Made by a program: the position numbers and the translations under genes | NCBI RefSeq assembly: GCF_001642475.1 | Contig: NW_019173947.1 | Location: 310,001-374,000 of the forward strand | From: Fonsecaea monophora | Lineage: Eukaryota; Ascomycota; Eurotiomycetes; Chaetothyriales; Herpotrichiellaceae | Reading direction: 5' to 3' | DNA: 64,000 nucleotides | Notes under the pieces: model-generated | What the model was told of the DNA's origin: nothing | Databases searched by the model: none | The model's input: the letters and a program-made list of their open reading frames with translations, nothing else | Shown here: positions 1-11,120 of the stretch, in pieces | Numbering within the stretch: the first letter of the stretch is position 1 | How the letters are laid out: every line of letters starts with the position of its first letter

Positions 1-329
1 ACTATCGTCGCTTCCATATGCTGGATATATGCGGCCTCATTCCCTCAAGACACCGTCTTCACTTTTCGTTACTCCTCCTTCAGTGCTTCTGACGCCTGCT
101 CAGGCTTCAGATCCGTATCATTTGCACCTTGAACCTACCTCTCCCACTCTCTGCCTCCCTCATTTCTAGCACATCTGCTTCCCTGCCCGCCACTCTTCAC
201 TTTTCTGCTCACTCCTACTTCAGATTGTCCAACGTGGCTTGCAGCTTCTGTCTTTCCTCCACTCCTTAGATCAGTTCCTCAAGCCTCAAAGTCTCTAGAT
301 TGCCTAGACACCATCGCCTTCCTCGACGA
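1..329. other. Upstream region / 5' leader of the MHYT gene
   Basis: There is no coding sequence here. The stretch is rich in C and T (repeated CTTC, CTCC and TCTCC runs from about 110 to 300), which is usual just upstream of and within 5' leaders of fungal genes. It leads to the ATG at 330. Confidence 0.5.
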
Positions 330-3048
330 ATGGACCGCAATGGTCGGTTCACGTTACATCAGGTTGCTGCCAGAACCAGCTCTGATTCCTCCCAAACCAC
401 CGTCTCATATGATGCCGCTCACATTGTTCTGTCCTTTTTCACCTCGCTCATAGGATGCATCACCACGTTGGAACTGCTGCAAAGGCGCACATCGACGAGA
501 GGAGCGTACAATTGGTAAGTTCACCTTTCTCTCACCAAGATGTCTTTTACTGACCGAGCTCGAGGTTTCTACTCGTGGCATCCGCAATTACCATGGGTGG
601 CATCGGTATCTGGGGCATGCACTTTGTCGGCAATAGAGCTATCGTGTTACAAAATGGAGACCGCCGCCGTCAGATTCTCTACAACCCCGGCTTCACGGCC
701 ATCTCGTTCTTTATGCCAATCATCGTCCTTCTCTTCGCTTTCTACACTCTTGGAATGCCGGCTCGAGCCCGCCAACTTCATGTTGCCATCGCCGCCTGTC
801 TCACAGGAGCCGCGGCTTGCGCCATGCACTATCTTGGTCAATACGGTGTGGAGAACTATGTTTGCTCATATAGGGTGCAGAATGTTGCCGGAGCCGCCAT
901 CATCGCCGTACTGGCCAGTTACACCGCTCTTGGGATATTTTTTCGGCTGCGAGACGCATGGAAAGACGGTTGGTGGAAGCGTGCCCTGTGTGGTGTCATT
1001 CTCGCCACTGCTGTCTCCGGAATGCATTGGACAGCGGCGGTTGGTACAGATTACCACTGGAAAGGCGATGTGGACATCCATGGAAACTCCAGGTCACAAA
1101 CTGCAGTCATTGCAGCTTCCCTCGTTAGTTTCCTATCTCGGCTTGCAGAACCCGCAACTAATACTCTTTGCTAGTCAATGGGCTCTTGTGTCATCCTTCT
1201 TGTCGTGGCCTTCATTCGGGGTCGCAACAAACTCACTGCCAGGATCAAAGCACAGCGGCTGGTGTTGGCTTGCGCTTACTTTGACACCGAAGGCAAAATG
1301 ATGGTCACCCAGGAAGGAACCTTGCCCAGTGAAAAAATAACAAACCACTATATCGAGAAGGTAAGCAACCTCCTATCTCAAGCCTTACTCGCATTGACCC
1401 GGCGTTGTAGACTTTTGGTGAAGATGAACTTAGCAGATCTCATCCAACCTACCTCTGGATATTCAAAGCCTCGCATCATTGGATAACCCTACATGGCCTC
1501 ATTCCCAGCATGAGAGAGCATATCGAAAATGACCCAATAGCAAGGAAATACCGGCCCAGCAACACCTCCAAAAACTTGCCAGATGACGCGATGGCAGGTT
1601 CCATCAACTTCGCCCCGATTTTCAAGCAATTGTTCTGCGTCACTGCCCAGCAGCTGGCCAATCTCGTCCATCAACCGCTGGAGAGGCTCGGGGTCTTATT
1701 CGAAGAACCCTTGGAGACGGGAACAACCTCTCTGCACACGCAATTGAGTATCAATATCATGCCGCTATCGGCCAGATCTTACAAAAAGACGGCAGATACT
1801 GAGCAAGGGTTTCCGCCGCCACTCAAGGTTGCCCGAGGAAAGTACTTTTTCCTTCAACGACAAGTAAACAAAAGCGAGGCAGCCAGGTTTGCCGCACTGG
1901 GATACCGATTTGCCACCATTGCGCAAATCGCGGAACCACTGGCTAAGAGCATGCAAGTCGATTGTGGTGAGATGGTGGCTAAGATTGAGCGGATGAGGCG
2001 GAGTACATCAGCCGAGCACCTTCCACCCCCCAGAGTGCATCTCGCTTGTTTTATGCTCCGTCCAAGCATGTACAAAAGCTTCGACGTTCTTGTTCCCACC
2101 ACCTCGCAAGACCAGTTGCCGTACGTGCCGATACAATGCGGTGATCTATCTGGAGACCAGCTGGCTCAACTACAGCGTTTCGACGATTCCACCGTCGGCG
2201 AGATTTTGAGGATCCTTCTCAACCAGACTGGTGTGTCACAAATGGGGGAGGGGACGCGCTGGCAGCTTTACAACACCTTCGTTAAGCTCGTCGATGTTAT
2301 GGGTGATTATGACACTATGATGCAAGCAAAATTCTCTGCCAAAGCGTTCCGGGTGCCATGTCGAGCGTCCGACGGCACAAGTCCTTCAGCGACGTGTACC
2401 TTCCTGACAGTTCGGGTGATGAGAACTATACACGCATCTTCGAACAAGAAGGAATTGACATATGTCCCTTTATCTTTCTTCAGTGCTCAGCAACAATGTC
2501 TTGCGACAGACTGCAAGGATGAATTATTTGAGAGAAAGGTCAAAGCAGAGTTCCAGCATGCTGCCCGCTCAAACTTCATCAAGTGTCCCTCATCCATCAG
2601 CCTCCAGCGCGGAAGAACGAGCCCAGGTGGATCGACCCTGCAAGGACAAGAGTCCCCAAGGCTGGGGTTGCTCAAAAACGCATTGGCTCGGTTGTCAATT
2701 GTTCCTAGCCGCCGGAGTGATGAATCTAAGACTAGCGACGCCAACAAGAGCATGGAGGAAGGAACTGATGTTGAGATGGTGGGAATTGCAGTGCTGAGCA
2801 GCACCCGCCTCGGCCATGACACGGTAACAACACACGCGGATGTTATCGAACTGAACCAAGTAGGATCCGGGCAGAGTAGCTGGGTCGGCGAAGTGTTTGG
2901 TCTGTTCCGTCTGGGAGTGGAAGGGTGGCCCAATACGAAAGTGGGAGGATGCAAACGAGGCGGAAATGACACGCACCCACAAGATTCTGGAAGAAAGGAT
3001 TGCCAATGGAGCATGACCGATACCGAGACACTGGTTCCATCCAGGTGA
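330..3048 (+). CDS. MHYT-domain integral membrane sensor protein
   Basis: The gene has four exons, with introns at 515-564, 1124-1174 and 1361-1410 that all join in phase, giving about 855 aa. The first ATG in frame (330) is used; an upstream TTG at 300 is not a start. The N-terminal ~260 residues form a multi-pass MHYT domain. Its motif occurs as GMHFVG (about residue 81), AMHYLG (about 145) and GMHWTA (about 215), each at a membrane segment. The bacterial family is thought to bind copper or sense gas through these Met and His residues. Where bacterial relatives carry GGDEF or EAL domains, the ~550-residue cytosolic tail here has no enzyme domain I recognise. It does contain the stretch ending in VPLSFFSAQQ that I associate with fungal MHYT proteins. 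A different frame is open over 2315-2523, but the long frame fits the family better. The ligand and output are unknown. Confidence 0.85.
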
Positions 3049-3742
3049 CAACTCGAAAGCACATGAGCTGAAATGGGCGCGCGGGCAGCGCGACGAACGG
3101 AAATGCGAGGATAATGTGCTCTGATGTGTGTACATCGATACCAAAATCAATGGAAATATCGCTTTATTTTGCGAAATGCCTTTCTACGAGCCAAGAGGCT
3201 ACGGCAATGTGATACGCGAAACGATTGCTATGCACTCAACACTTTGGTAATGTTGGTGCTGTAGCCTGTGTGGATAGGATGCTCACAAGGCTGAGAGGAA
3301 CTTGGATCAGCTGGGGTACATAAGGAGCAATTTTATTGGCGGAGCGTCGGAAGAAATTCTGCCATCTGTCGCCGCCTTGAGCAGCAGCCTGCCCTCTTCC
3401 TCGTCACTGCATGCGACGGACATTCTGTCTCCATCTTGTGAGCGATCTAAATACCTGAAACACTATTGTGCGTACGCAAGGCTCTTTCGATATCCGGATG
3501 ATGGCACGGTCCTGAGGCGCACGGAGCAGGAGGGGTAATACTTTTCGAATCGGTAGACAGAACAACCTCATCCTCAGTTACGGCCTGCAGCGCCACTACG
3601 GGAAACACCCCTCGATCCGCCCGCCATCTTAGCCACCTACACGTCTACCAATCTGCATTCACGAGTTCTGAAGATCAAGCTCTCGTTGCCTCCATTGACC
3701 CGTCTCTTCCTTTTTTTTTCTCCCCGCACCCCTACATCCAAT
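3049..3742. other. Intergenic, MHYT 3' end to GPN2 promoter
   Basis: I see no convincing gene. A 78-codon open frame at 3302-3538 has no recognisable motif. A T-rich run (TTTTTTTTT at about 3710-3720) lies directly upstream of the GPN2 ATG and probably belongs to its leader. Confidence 0.5.
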
Positions 3743-5021
3743 ATGCCCTTTGCGCAACTCGTGATCGGGCCCCCCGGCGCCGGCAAGTCGACCTACTGCA
3801 ACGGCATGCAACAGTTCATGGGCGCCATCGGGCGCAAGTGCTCGGTGGTGAACCTCGACCCGGCCAACGACCCGGTGTCGTCGTACGAACCGGCCCTCGA
3901 CATCCGCGACCTCATCTCGCTCGAGACCATCATGCGCGACGACGACATTGCCCTCGGCCCCAACGGCGGCGTGCTCTACGCGCTCGAGGAGCTCGAGGAG
4001 AACTTTGACGGCTGGCTCGTCGACGGCCTCAAGGGCCTGGGCGACGACTACGTCCTCTTCGACTGTCCCGGGCAGGTCGAGCTGTTTACCCACCACGGCA
4101 GTCTGAGGAGGATCTTTGCCAGGTTGGAGAAGATTGGGTATCGTGTATGTTTTATTCTTTTCTTTGGGGGGATTTTGGGTTTGGCCTTTTTTGAATCTAT
4201 CTGTCTGTCTGTCTTTTCTCCCTATTCCCCTTCTACGTGTTCGAAACCACCTGTTTGATGATGATTCCGCTTCTGCTAACGATCCACAAGAGTGATGAAA
4301 CGTGGGCTGACAAATATTATTCAATGTTGGTTTTCAACAGTTGGTTGTGGTCAACCTGATTGACTCGTATGCCCTCACGTTACCCTCGCTGTACATTTCC
4401 ACCCTTCTTCTGTCGCTACGGAGTATGCTCCAGCTCGATTTTACGCACATCAACGTCCTCACCAAGATCGACAATCTCAGCAAATACCCCCCACTACCGT
4501 TCAACCTGGACTTTTACACTGAAGTCCAAGACCTGTCGTACCTGCTCCCATACCTCGAGGAAGAGTCGCCCATGTTCAAACAAGGCGGCAAGTTCCAAGC
4601 GCTGAATGAGGCCATTGTTCAGCTCGTCGAGGAGTACGGGTTGGTCGGCTTCGAGACGCTGGCCGTCGAGGATAAAAAGAGCATGATGAGCTTATTGCAC
4701 ACCATCGACAGAGCGGGTGGCTATGCGTTTGGAGGTGCCGAGGGCGCAAATGACTCTGTTTGGCAGGTCGCTGTCAGGGAGGGACTTGGCAAGTTGGATG
4801 TGAGGGATGTCCAAGAACGGTGGATCGATCAAAGGGAGGAATATGACGAGTTGGAGAGGAAGGAGTGGGAGGAGGAGCAGAAGCGGAGGGAAGAGGAGTG
4901 GGCCAAGAGCGGAGAGGCGATGATGGGAATGGCTAATGATGGAGATGACGAAGATATGGACTTACCGCCGCTCAAGGATGGTGGTGTGAAAGTCGTCAGG
5001 AGCGAGAAGAAGTCTTCATGA
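3743..5021 (+). CDS. GPN2: GPN-loop GTPase 2
   Basis: There are two exons, with an intron at 4145-4340, giving 360 aa. The protein is a small GTPase of the GPN/XAB1 family. Known members act with GPN1 and GPN3 in assembly and nuclear import of RNA polymerase II and III. The N-terminus MPFAQLVIGPPGAGKST is diagnostic: it carries the P-loop at residues 9-17. NLDPAND follows at about 37-43, the family-specific Gly-Pro-Asn loop at 72-74, DCPGQ (G3) at 107-111, and TKID (G4) just after the intron. The acidic, Glu-rich tail (about residues 290-345) is usual for fungal GPN2. The start used is the ATG right before the P-loop; an upstream in-frame ATG at 3686 would add 19 unconserved residues. Neighbouring genes are unrelated in function. 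Confidence 0.95.
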
Positions 5022-5282
5022 CATCGCTGTCGTGTGGATTGCTAAGAGGGAGGATCGTTCCGATACCACTCTCCGCTCCAATATAGCCGATCGGCTACCG
5101 CCATCGCGGTCAGAGCCATGATGAAACCAGGACACACCGTAGGTGTCGTGGAAACGTGCCGCCGGGTTGGGTTTCTGACTCGCTGAAGTTTTCCACGCTC
5201 TCTGCGGATGTCGTCTGCTTACGGTGGTGAGCGTTGTGCTGTTAGATACCCAAGCTCTCTTTCATCGAGGAATTTCTGTTGT

Positions 5283-6017
5283 TCAGCCAGAATCATCCTC
5301 AAAGTCCTCATCCTCTTCAAAGTCTACAATGCTTTCGTCTCCGCCAACCGATCCGGCGGCATCAGCCTTGTCCTTTCCCTTCAGCAGGCTCTTCCCGTCC
5401 ACTCCAGCAAAGATTCCCTCCAGAATCGTATCATCGCCTTCTTCACCTAGACTTCGACCCTGCAGCTTCGCCCGGACAACGTCCCTCCTCGCTCTCCGGA
5501 GGAGCTCCTCCTCACTCTTTCTGATTGTTCCACTCACCCTGACCACGCGAATCACACAAGCCAACTCTGGATGTGTCATCGTGTCGGATAACGCACCACC
5601 ACCACCTCTTCTCCCTCCTGTGGCGCCAGATCGAGCGTGGGGGGCAGGCATGCTCGTCACGAAGGTCATGCTCGCCCAAACCAGGCGGAAATGGGCGCGG
5701 GGCACGCGCAGGATCCCCGTCGAGGTCGCAGGCGAGAAGTACACGAGTCGTAGCGCCGACTGCGTCACCGACACGCCGTGGTCGCCGAACAGTGTCTGGA
5801 TCTGCCCGCGCAGGTGCGTCACCAGGAGAGCGGGGGTGAGGTAGCCCGGCGAAGGGCGGTGGAAGAGGACGTACGCCGGTGTTGGTGATTCTTTTGGCGT
5901 CGAGCCTGGTGCTCGCGGTGCTGCGGGTGCACTTGTGGAAGAAGAGGAGGACGAGGACGTGGGAGGAGAAGGATAGAGGATGTTGAAGAGCAGGTAGCGG
6001 TGTTTGATCCGGACCAT
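5283..6017 (-). CDS. POP5: RNase P / RNase MRP subunit Pop5
   Basis: This is a single exon of 244 aa. The N-terminus MVRIKHRYLLFNILYP is the hallmark of Pop5, a protein subunit shared by RNase P (tRNA 5' processing) and RNase MRP (rRNA processing) in the nucleus. The conserved fold continues with LRGQIQTLFGDHG (about residues 68-80), the RxxYFSP strand, and HFRLVWASMTFVTSM. The protein is longer than the yeast one (about 173 aa) because of a Ser/Pro-rich insert at about residues 18-45 and an acidic tail (EEDEDFEDD). It is convergent with GPN2, with only 261 bp between the stop codons. Confidence 0.93.
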   Translation of the reverse strand: MVRIKHRYLLFNILYPSPPTSSSSSSSTSAPAAPRAPGSTPKESPTPAYVLFHRPSPGYLTPALLVTHLRGQIQTLFGDHGVSVTQSALRLVYFSPATSTGILRVPRAHFRLVWASMTFVTSMPAPHARSGATGGRRGGGGALSDTMTHPELACVIRVVRVSGTIRKSEEELLRRARRDVVRAKLQGRSLGEEGDDTILEGIFAGVDGKSLLKGKDKADAAGSVGGDESIVDFEEDEDFEDDSG

Positions 6018-8555
6018 TTTTGGCGTTGGCCTTCTCTTGCACGCGCGGAGGTCTGGGACTTGAACGATTCGCTTATGTCATTGTCATGGAGGCTTGTGAT
6101 GGGAAAGGCGAGCCTGCTTTGCAGAGGGGCATGAAGTTCTTCCAAGAAATTTCGGAGGGCTAATTCACATCATTCTTGTGAGCCTGCGGTTGTTCCTTCG
6201 AGTTGATTGCTATTACGGCATCATCTTCTGCTGAGACAAAAAGGAACTTTTGCCAATTTTTTGGATTGTGGAGAAGGGAGCTCCCAAGCATTGGGCGAGG
6301 CTGAGATCGAGCTTCGAATCGGAGATTTAATCTCGCTTGGTGGCTCACCTTTGGGCTCAAACCCCGCCGTGCCGCTTTTTTGATCGGGGATTTTATTCTG
6401 TCCTTACTGGTAGGCATAATGGCATCCCCTATCCTTATCCCATGATATTTAGCTATAGCTATATTTGATCTGGCGGCCACTTCATCGCTATTGAGTGACT
6501 ACCTAAATTGAGAGAGGGTGTCAGGTGTCTACTCAATGTCAGACTATGCCCTTTTTTTTTTGCTCCCAGAGACTCGCTTGGAGCTGGGGATGAGTATAGG
6601 GCGGCATCACCATTGGCCTAATCGGGGGTGAGCGATCCCCCTGAACAGACGAGCTTGCAGGACTTGATACATCGTCCATATTACATGCATATCACGTACA
6701 TTCAGCGAGAGGACAAGGTGCTTACGGTTGGTTCACAAGCATCGCCTGACTCTGAGGTCCCCCGGGGAAAAATAAAGATTATTACGGTAAACCCTCCCTT
6801 TTCGCCGGGGAAGCTGAGTTTGCCTCGCCTGTCGAAACCTTCAGGCACATGAAACTGGCCCGACTTTCGATTTTGGGGGGGAAGATGCTCAGGAGTTCCG
6901 AGTCCCTTTTCTGGTCTTTCTCTGAAACCACTCCGAACAGGCATATTCCGTGGAGAAGAAGGTTCCCTCATGGGGACTTCGTATGCAAGCACTATGGTCA
7001 GCTTCCCACTTCGGTACTTCCATATCACGTCTTCTCAAACGTCGGGGTTGAAGATCTGTGCATGTGGAATCGACCGGCAGATGTGTACCTCGTACAATGA
7101 ATGGCATGTGGAGTCCTCCCCGTCCCCCTTGTCATCCAAGGCTTGGGTCATACCACGGTTAAATTGGCCATGAGCACCAGGGAACCGGCGGACAAGAGTG
7201 AGGCGCACGCCATCATGTTCTCCGTAATAATCAGAAGAGAGCAGAGATAGTCGTAGCCAAAGGAACAGAATCCGGCATGTTGGTTCGTCAAGACTCATAA
7301 GGCCAGGACCAGGTCTTGTCTCTCTCTGAATCTGACTTTATCTTTTCCCCCCTCTTCCCAAGCCATCCAGGAGGAGCCCAGGTACAAGTAGAAAGTATCT
7401 CGTACTGCTGAGTTTGCCAGAAGAGCTGTCCGAGTGGTTCATGCAGGAGCAGGTCGTCGTTTCAAGTCACCCCCTCGGCGGCTCTGGAAACCATTTGGCG
7501 GCTCTGAGTGGACGTGGACTGCCCAGTTTCATGCTTGTGCAGCCCCTGAGAATTGAGAACGGGCACAACGGGGCCAGATAACGCTCAACACGGAAGCAAA
7601 GGATTTTTAACTTGTGATTGGGGGGCATACTAGACTGTGTGAGGTCTAGGGGTGATGGTGGCGTTGAAGTGGCCACTGAGAGAATGAAGCGGTTGAGCGC
7701 CATTGCTTCATCTGGGCGGTACCAGGCGGGGACAAATCAAGATTTTGAGTGGATGACTAGGCACACTGGGGTAGCGTTGAGTGCCTAGGGGTACCAAGAA
7801 CCTTCCACAAGGACCCTAGAGAGCCCTAGCAAGGCACACAGGGGAGCCATTGGGAGCCTAGGCGATGGCTCTACCATGTTGTGGATGGACCCCGGTCGCC
7901 CTGGTCACGTTCTGTTTGGGTTGAACGCCCACGACGCCGCAACTGCACGCGCTGTGTGCTGCTCCATCTTGCTGCATCCTGCACCCTGCATCTCTTCTCT
8001 CCCTGCAGCTTCTGCCTTTTTTACTTCGCCCTTGCAGTTCTGTCCCCCCAACATCCAATCCCGACAGAAAAAGTCTTTCGTTTCCCAAATACCCTTCCCA
8101 CTCAGTCATTCTTTTGGCCCTCCATCTCGCTCTCTTTCGATCACAAGTCACACTCTTTACTCGACGGTCGATTCGTCGTGGTACCGCACAGTCGAGGCTT
8201 ATCCATTCCTTCACCATCCCAAGGGTTTGATACGCTGCTTTTTGGTCGCCCTTCGTCTTCACCCACAAGGAGACTTTCACAGAGCGGACTGCGTCCTGCC
8301 TGATGAGTTATCTTTGACTGTCGTTCTTTACAAAGCCAACGTTACTACTGAATTTGAGGGCATTCGGGCGGATAGACTTCCACCACGGAACCACAAAAAC
8401 AAATACCAGCAAGCCAAAAAGATAAAACAAATACCACCTTCAGTTTGCCCTTACGTTGGCGAGCGCAAATATCTCGAAGACTTCGTCCCTGCGACCATAT
8501 CTGAGAGATATTCTACCCCTACAACCGTCTCCTTCCTCAACAACTCGATTCCACA
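6018..8555. other. 2.5 kb gene-poor stretch and long leader of the 8556 gene
   Basis: I find no supportable coding sequence between POP5 and the gene at 8556. The middle (about 6160-7700) shows only short, motif-free frames. About 7880-8160 is strongly pyrimidine-rich (CTCTTCTCTCC, CTTTCGATC and similar), as in promoter and leader regions of highly expressed fungal genes. A 271-codon frame at 7876-8691 runs across this leader into the next coding sequence but has no recognisable domain. A 4-codon upstream frame lies at 8303-8317. The interval could hide a non-coding RNA, but nothing in the sequence proves it. Confidence 0.45.
8303..8317 (+). promoter_or_regulatory. Candidate minimal uORF (Met-Ser-Tyr-Leu)
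   Basis: ATGAGTTATCTTTGA encodes four residues and a stop. It is the last ATG before the main start at 8556; the ~240 nt between contain none. If transcription begins upstream of 8303, this short frame would be translated first and could permit reinitiation. Its use is inferred. Confidence 0.3.
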
Positions 8556-9314
8556 ATGTCTATCTCTCGAGCATTCACCAAGCGCGTCAGGCGCAACTTT
8601 GTGGACCAAACACCAATGCAACGTGGCACAACAGTTAGATATGCTCCTGGAACCATCGATCGCAACCTCATCTCTCTGCCGACCGAATTGATCTCTACCA
8701 CCAACGTGCAGGCGTTGACCGCTCCAGATATCCGGAGCATATCTGGTTCCTCCTCGGGTTCACTTTCGTCAGTCAACGACTCTGATTTCTCGACCATTGA
8801 CCGCAGTTTCCTCAACAGCACGGGCACTGACAATTCTTCCATCGACAGTAGCGGTCCCGCCACTCCTGTAACACCTGGAAATGAAGACAGCAAGTCATTC
8901 TTCGACTTGAAACAGACTACTCCGCTTCTCCCTGCCATCGCTTCACCGACCTTTGACGTCCCTAGTGTCCCGCAACGATCTCCAACTCATTCCAAGGAAG
9001 CGCATGTAGAGTTGTCACGGAAGCGATCGATTCAGCGAATGTCGCCACCTCCAGTCAACATTTCCCAACCGACTACGCGGGGTGCCTCCGACCCTGCAGA
9101 AACCCGTCACCCTTTTGGTAGAGAACTGGCGCAAGTAAATGAGGTCGCAGAAGAGTTTGGTGCCACCGCAAGATTACTTGATGAGGAAGAACAAGAAATT
9201 CTGGGTAAGGGACTTTGCAAGTTTGGCGTGGAAGAGTATCTCGACGAAATCGCCGGTCTGTATGGCGGCATCTTCGAGGACAAGCTTGGGTCAGTGGCAA
9301 AGCCATGGCTATGA
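8556..9314 (+). CDS. Uncharacterised Ser/Thr-rich protein (252 aa)
   Basis: This is a single-exon frame starting at an ATG in good context (CACAATGTC). I do not recognise the family with certainty. The N-terminus is basic (SRAFTKRVRRN). Residues ~30-190 are Ser/Thr/Pro-rich and look disordered, with short clusters such as SSSGSLSSVNDSDFS that would suit phosphorylation. The C-terminal ~60 residues are acidic and more helical, with EVAEEFGATARLLDEEEQEIL, LCKFGVEEYLDEI and a final aromatic stretch, and look like the conserved part. There is no signal peptide or membrane segment. The gene stands alone in 5.1 kb with long non-coding flanks. It could be a signalling adaptor or regulator, but no function is assigned. 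Confidence 0.7.
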   Translation: MSISRAFTKRVRRNFVDQTPMQRGTTVRYAPGTIDRNLISLPTELISTTNVQALTAPDIRSISGSSSGSLSSVNDSDFSTIDRSFLNSTGTDNSSIDSSGPATPVTPGNEDSKSFFDLKQTTPLLPAIASPTFDVPSVPQRSPTHSKEAHVELSRKRSIQRMSPPPVNISQPTTRGASDPAETRHPFGRELAQVNEVAEEFGATARLLDEEEQEILGKGLCKFGVEEYLDEIAGLYGGIFEDKLGSVAKPWL

Positions 9315-11120
9315 AGGTTCTCAAGAAATTGGGATCTTTGTAGCATTCATGACCTTATGACATTGGCTTTAGTGCCGCACTGGGCACTCTCACTTACACA
9401 CATGGCGACACGGCGAGATATGGAGTTCACCTTGGGGATGCGATACACTTTGCGGGGCTTTCTGGAACGGGATACCATCCCCAGTTCATTTTTTTCCAAA
9501 CCACACTCTTTTTTCGGAGAAATCGTTTCTTCTGTCTTAAATGACACCGGGGGAAAGGGAAGGATTGGCAAGACCAGATCACACCGAAACATAAGGGTGA
9601 TTTGGCATGTGCCTGATATTTGTTCAAAACCTTGAATGGTAATCTTGATCATACCACAAGATGTTGAAGATGGACCTGGAGTGCGAGATGATCAGGCAGG
9701 CCATACAATCATGTTGACTTGTTTCAGCTGCTGTTGAGAAGGGACGTGGGACAGATCTCGAACATGGAGAGAAATTCTGTACAATTTTATCAGTACTGAG
9801 ATAGGGCTGGTGAATAAGGAGCTATCCGTGAACAGAAAAAAAAGCAAATCACAAAGTCATCTCTCTCAATTCCCTTGCTGATCTCTCTCGCGCAATCGTA
9901 CCCATTGCTTGGTGAATGATGGCTCGGTATTACTCCGTCGCCGCACGCTTCATGAGAAGTGGCCGTAGAATTCAAAATTTTTGATTTGCTACTGATAATG
10001 AATCTCCTGACTAGCAATATCACTACTTTTGCCATATACCGGATGGTGACCTTAGCACAGCCACAAGCCCCCAACAGGAGAATTTTTGGTGTGTGGCTTA
10101 AGAAAAAGCAAAGCCAAATCTGCTTTTTCAGCTGGGAAGGTGTGTCAAGTGCCTTTTGAGGATCGGTTGGCGGCGCTACCTGGTGGATTCTCTAGGCGGA
10201 ATCGAGACGTCGGAAGCGAAGATCAGCACGAAGACCCTTGTACCGAGTAGTCAGCTCGGTTGTCTTTACTTCTCCTGAGGCGGCGAGACCATGCACGTCA
10301 TTTTGCGTGAGCAGAAGGAAAAAGAGGTCAAACTCCGGACCGACGTTTTGACTTGTAACGGGCGGGAGGTCAAAAGGTCTCGGCGGTTCGGGGAGCGAGG
10401 TATAGGAGGGGTTCGAGTTTGGAGGCTTCTATCCAGTATAAAAGTAGTAAATCTCTGGGAAATCAGGAGGGCGTTTGAGTTCAAGTGAAAAAGAGACGGC
10501 CATACGGATCTCGCCAGATAGCGCATGTGCCAAAGGGATGATGGTGTACTAGTTAGGTAACTGGGGAGAAGTCCTTGGGTGTTGGTGCAGCCTGCGCCCT
10601 CCTTACACGAGTCTTTGTACTCGGTATTCGCAGGCACAGGCGAACAGGGGTACGGCCCTGGGCGGGGTCCGGGCATTGGCGAACCACTCGGCAACGCCCA
10701 AGGTCAACCTAGCAACCGGGGCAGCCCACTAGCCTTGTGAAATCCCCCCCAAAGCACCCATTAGGCTCGGTGGCCACGCCCTCCAGCTCAACTGCACGTC
10801 AGCGTCATGGCGCTGCTGGTATGCACGACGTTTGCACCTGCCACGCCAACACGCCTGAAGATTTTCCGCCGAATCCAAGGCGCATGCGCATTTGACCACA
10901 AGTAAAGATTCTGCAGCCCAACAATCTTCAAATGTACAGTATGAGCATTGCTATACAAACCTCTTGCTCTTCCACGGCGATGATCCCCCTGGGCACCGCA
11001 GTCATTGCTTGAATCCATTCTCCTTGTTTGCTTCTTTTCAAGGTTTTCTGCGCGTCTTTCGCAACCGTTGTCGACTTCCACACGCGTTGACGCACCTTCG
11101 TGGCCAATCAACAACTTACC
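9315..11120. other. 1.8 kb intergenic stretch before the CSC1-type gene
   Basis: I see no gene. A 142-codon minus-strand frame (10266-10694) is Pro/Ser-rich with no motif and is probably chance. At about 10616-10629 there is a GTACTCGGTATTCG 14-mer that recurs at about 16317-16330. The last ~300 bp is the probable promoter and leader of the channel gene, with a Kozak-like ACCATGG at 11118-11124. Confidence 0.4.

Noticed and set aside
2315..2523. Alternative frame inside the MHYT gene that reads like protein
   Set aside because: No splice donor in the right phase connects it, and the main frame contains the family-like VPLSFFSAQQ segment.
3302..3538. 78-codon frame between the MHYT and GPN2 genes
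   Set aside because: No motif, no splice support, and it lies in the probable 3' and promoter regions.
7876..8691. 271-codon frame overlapping the leader and start of the 8556 gene
   Set aside because: No recognisable domain. Its translation reflects a C/T-rich leader and it ends inside the downstream coding sequence in another frame.
10266..10694. 142-codon minus-strand frame
   Set aside because: Pro/Ser/Thr-rich with no motif and no splice partners. Probably chance.
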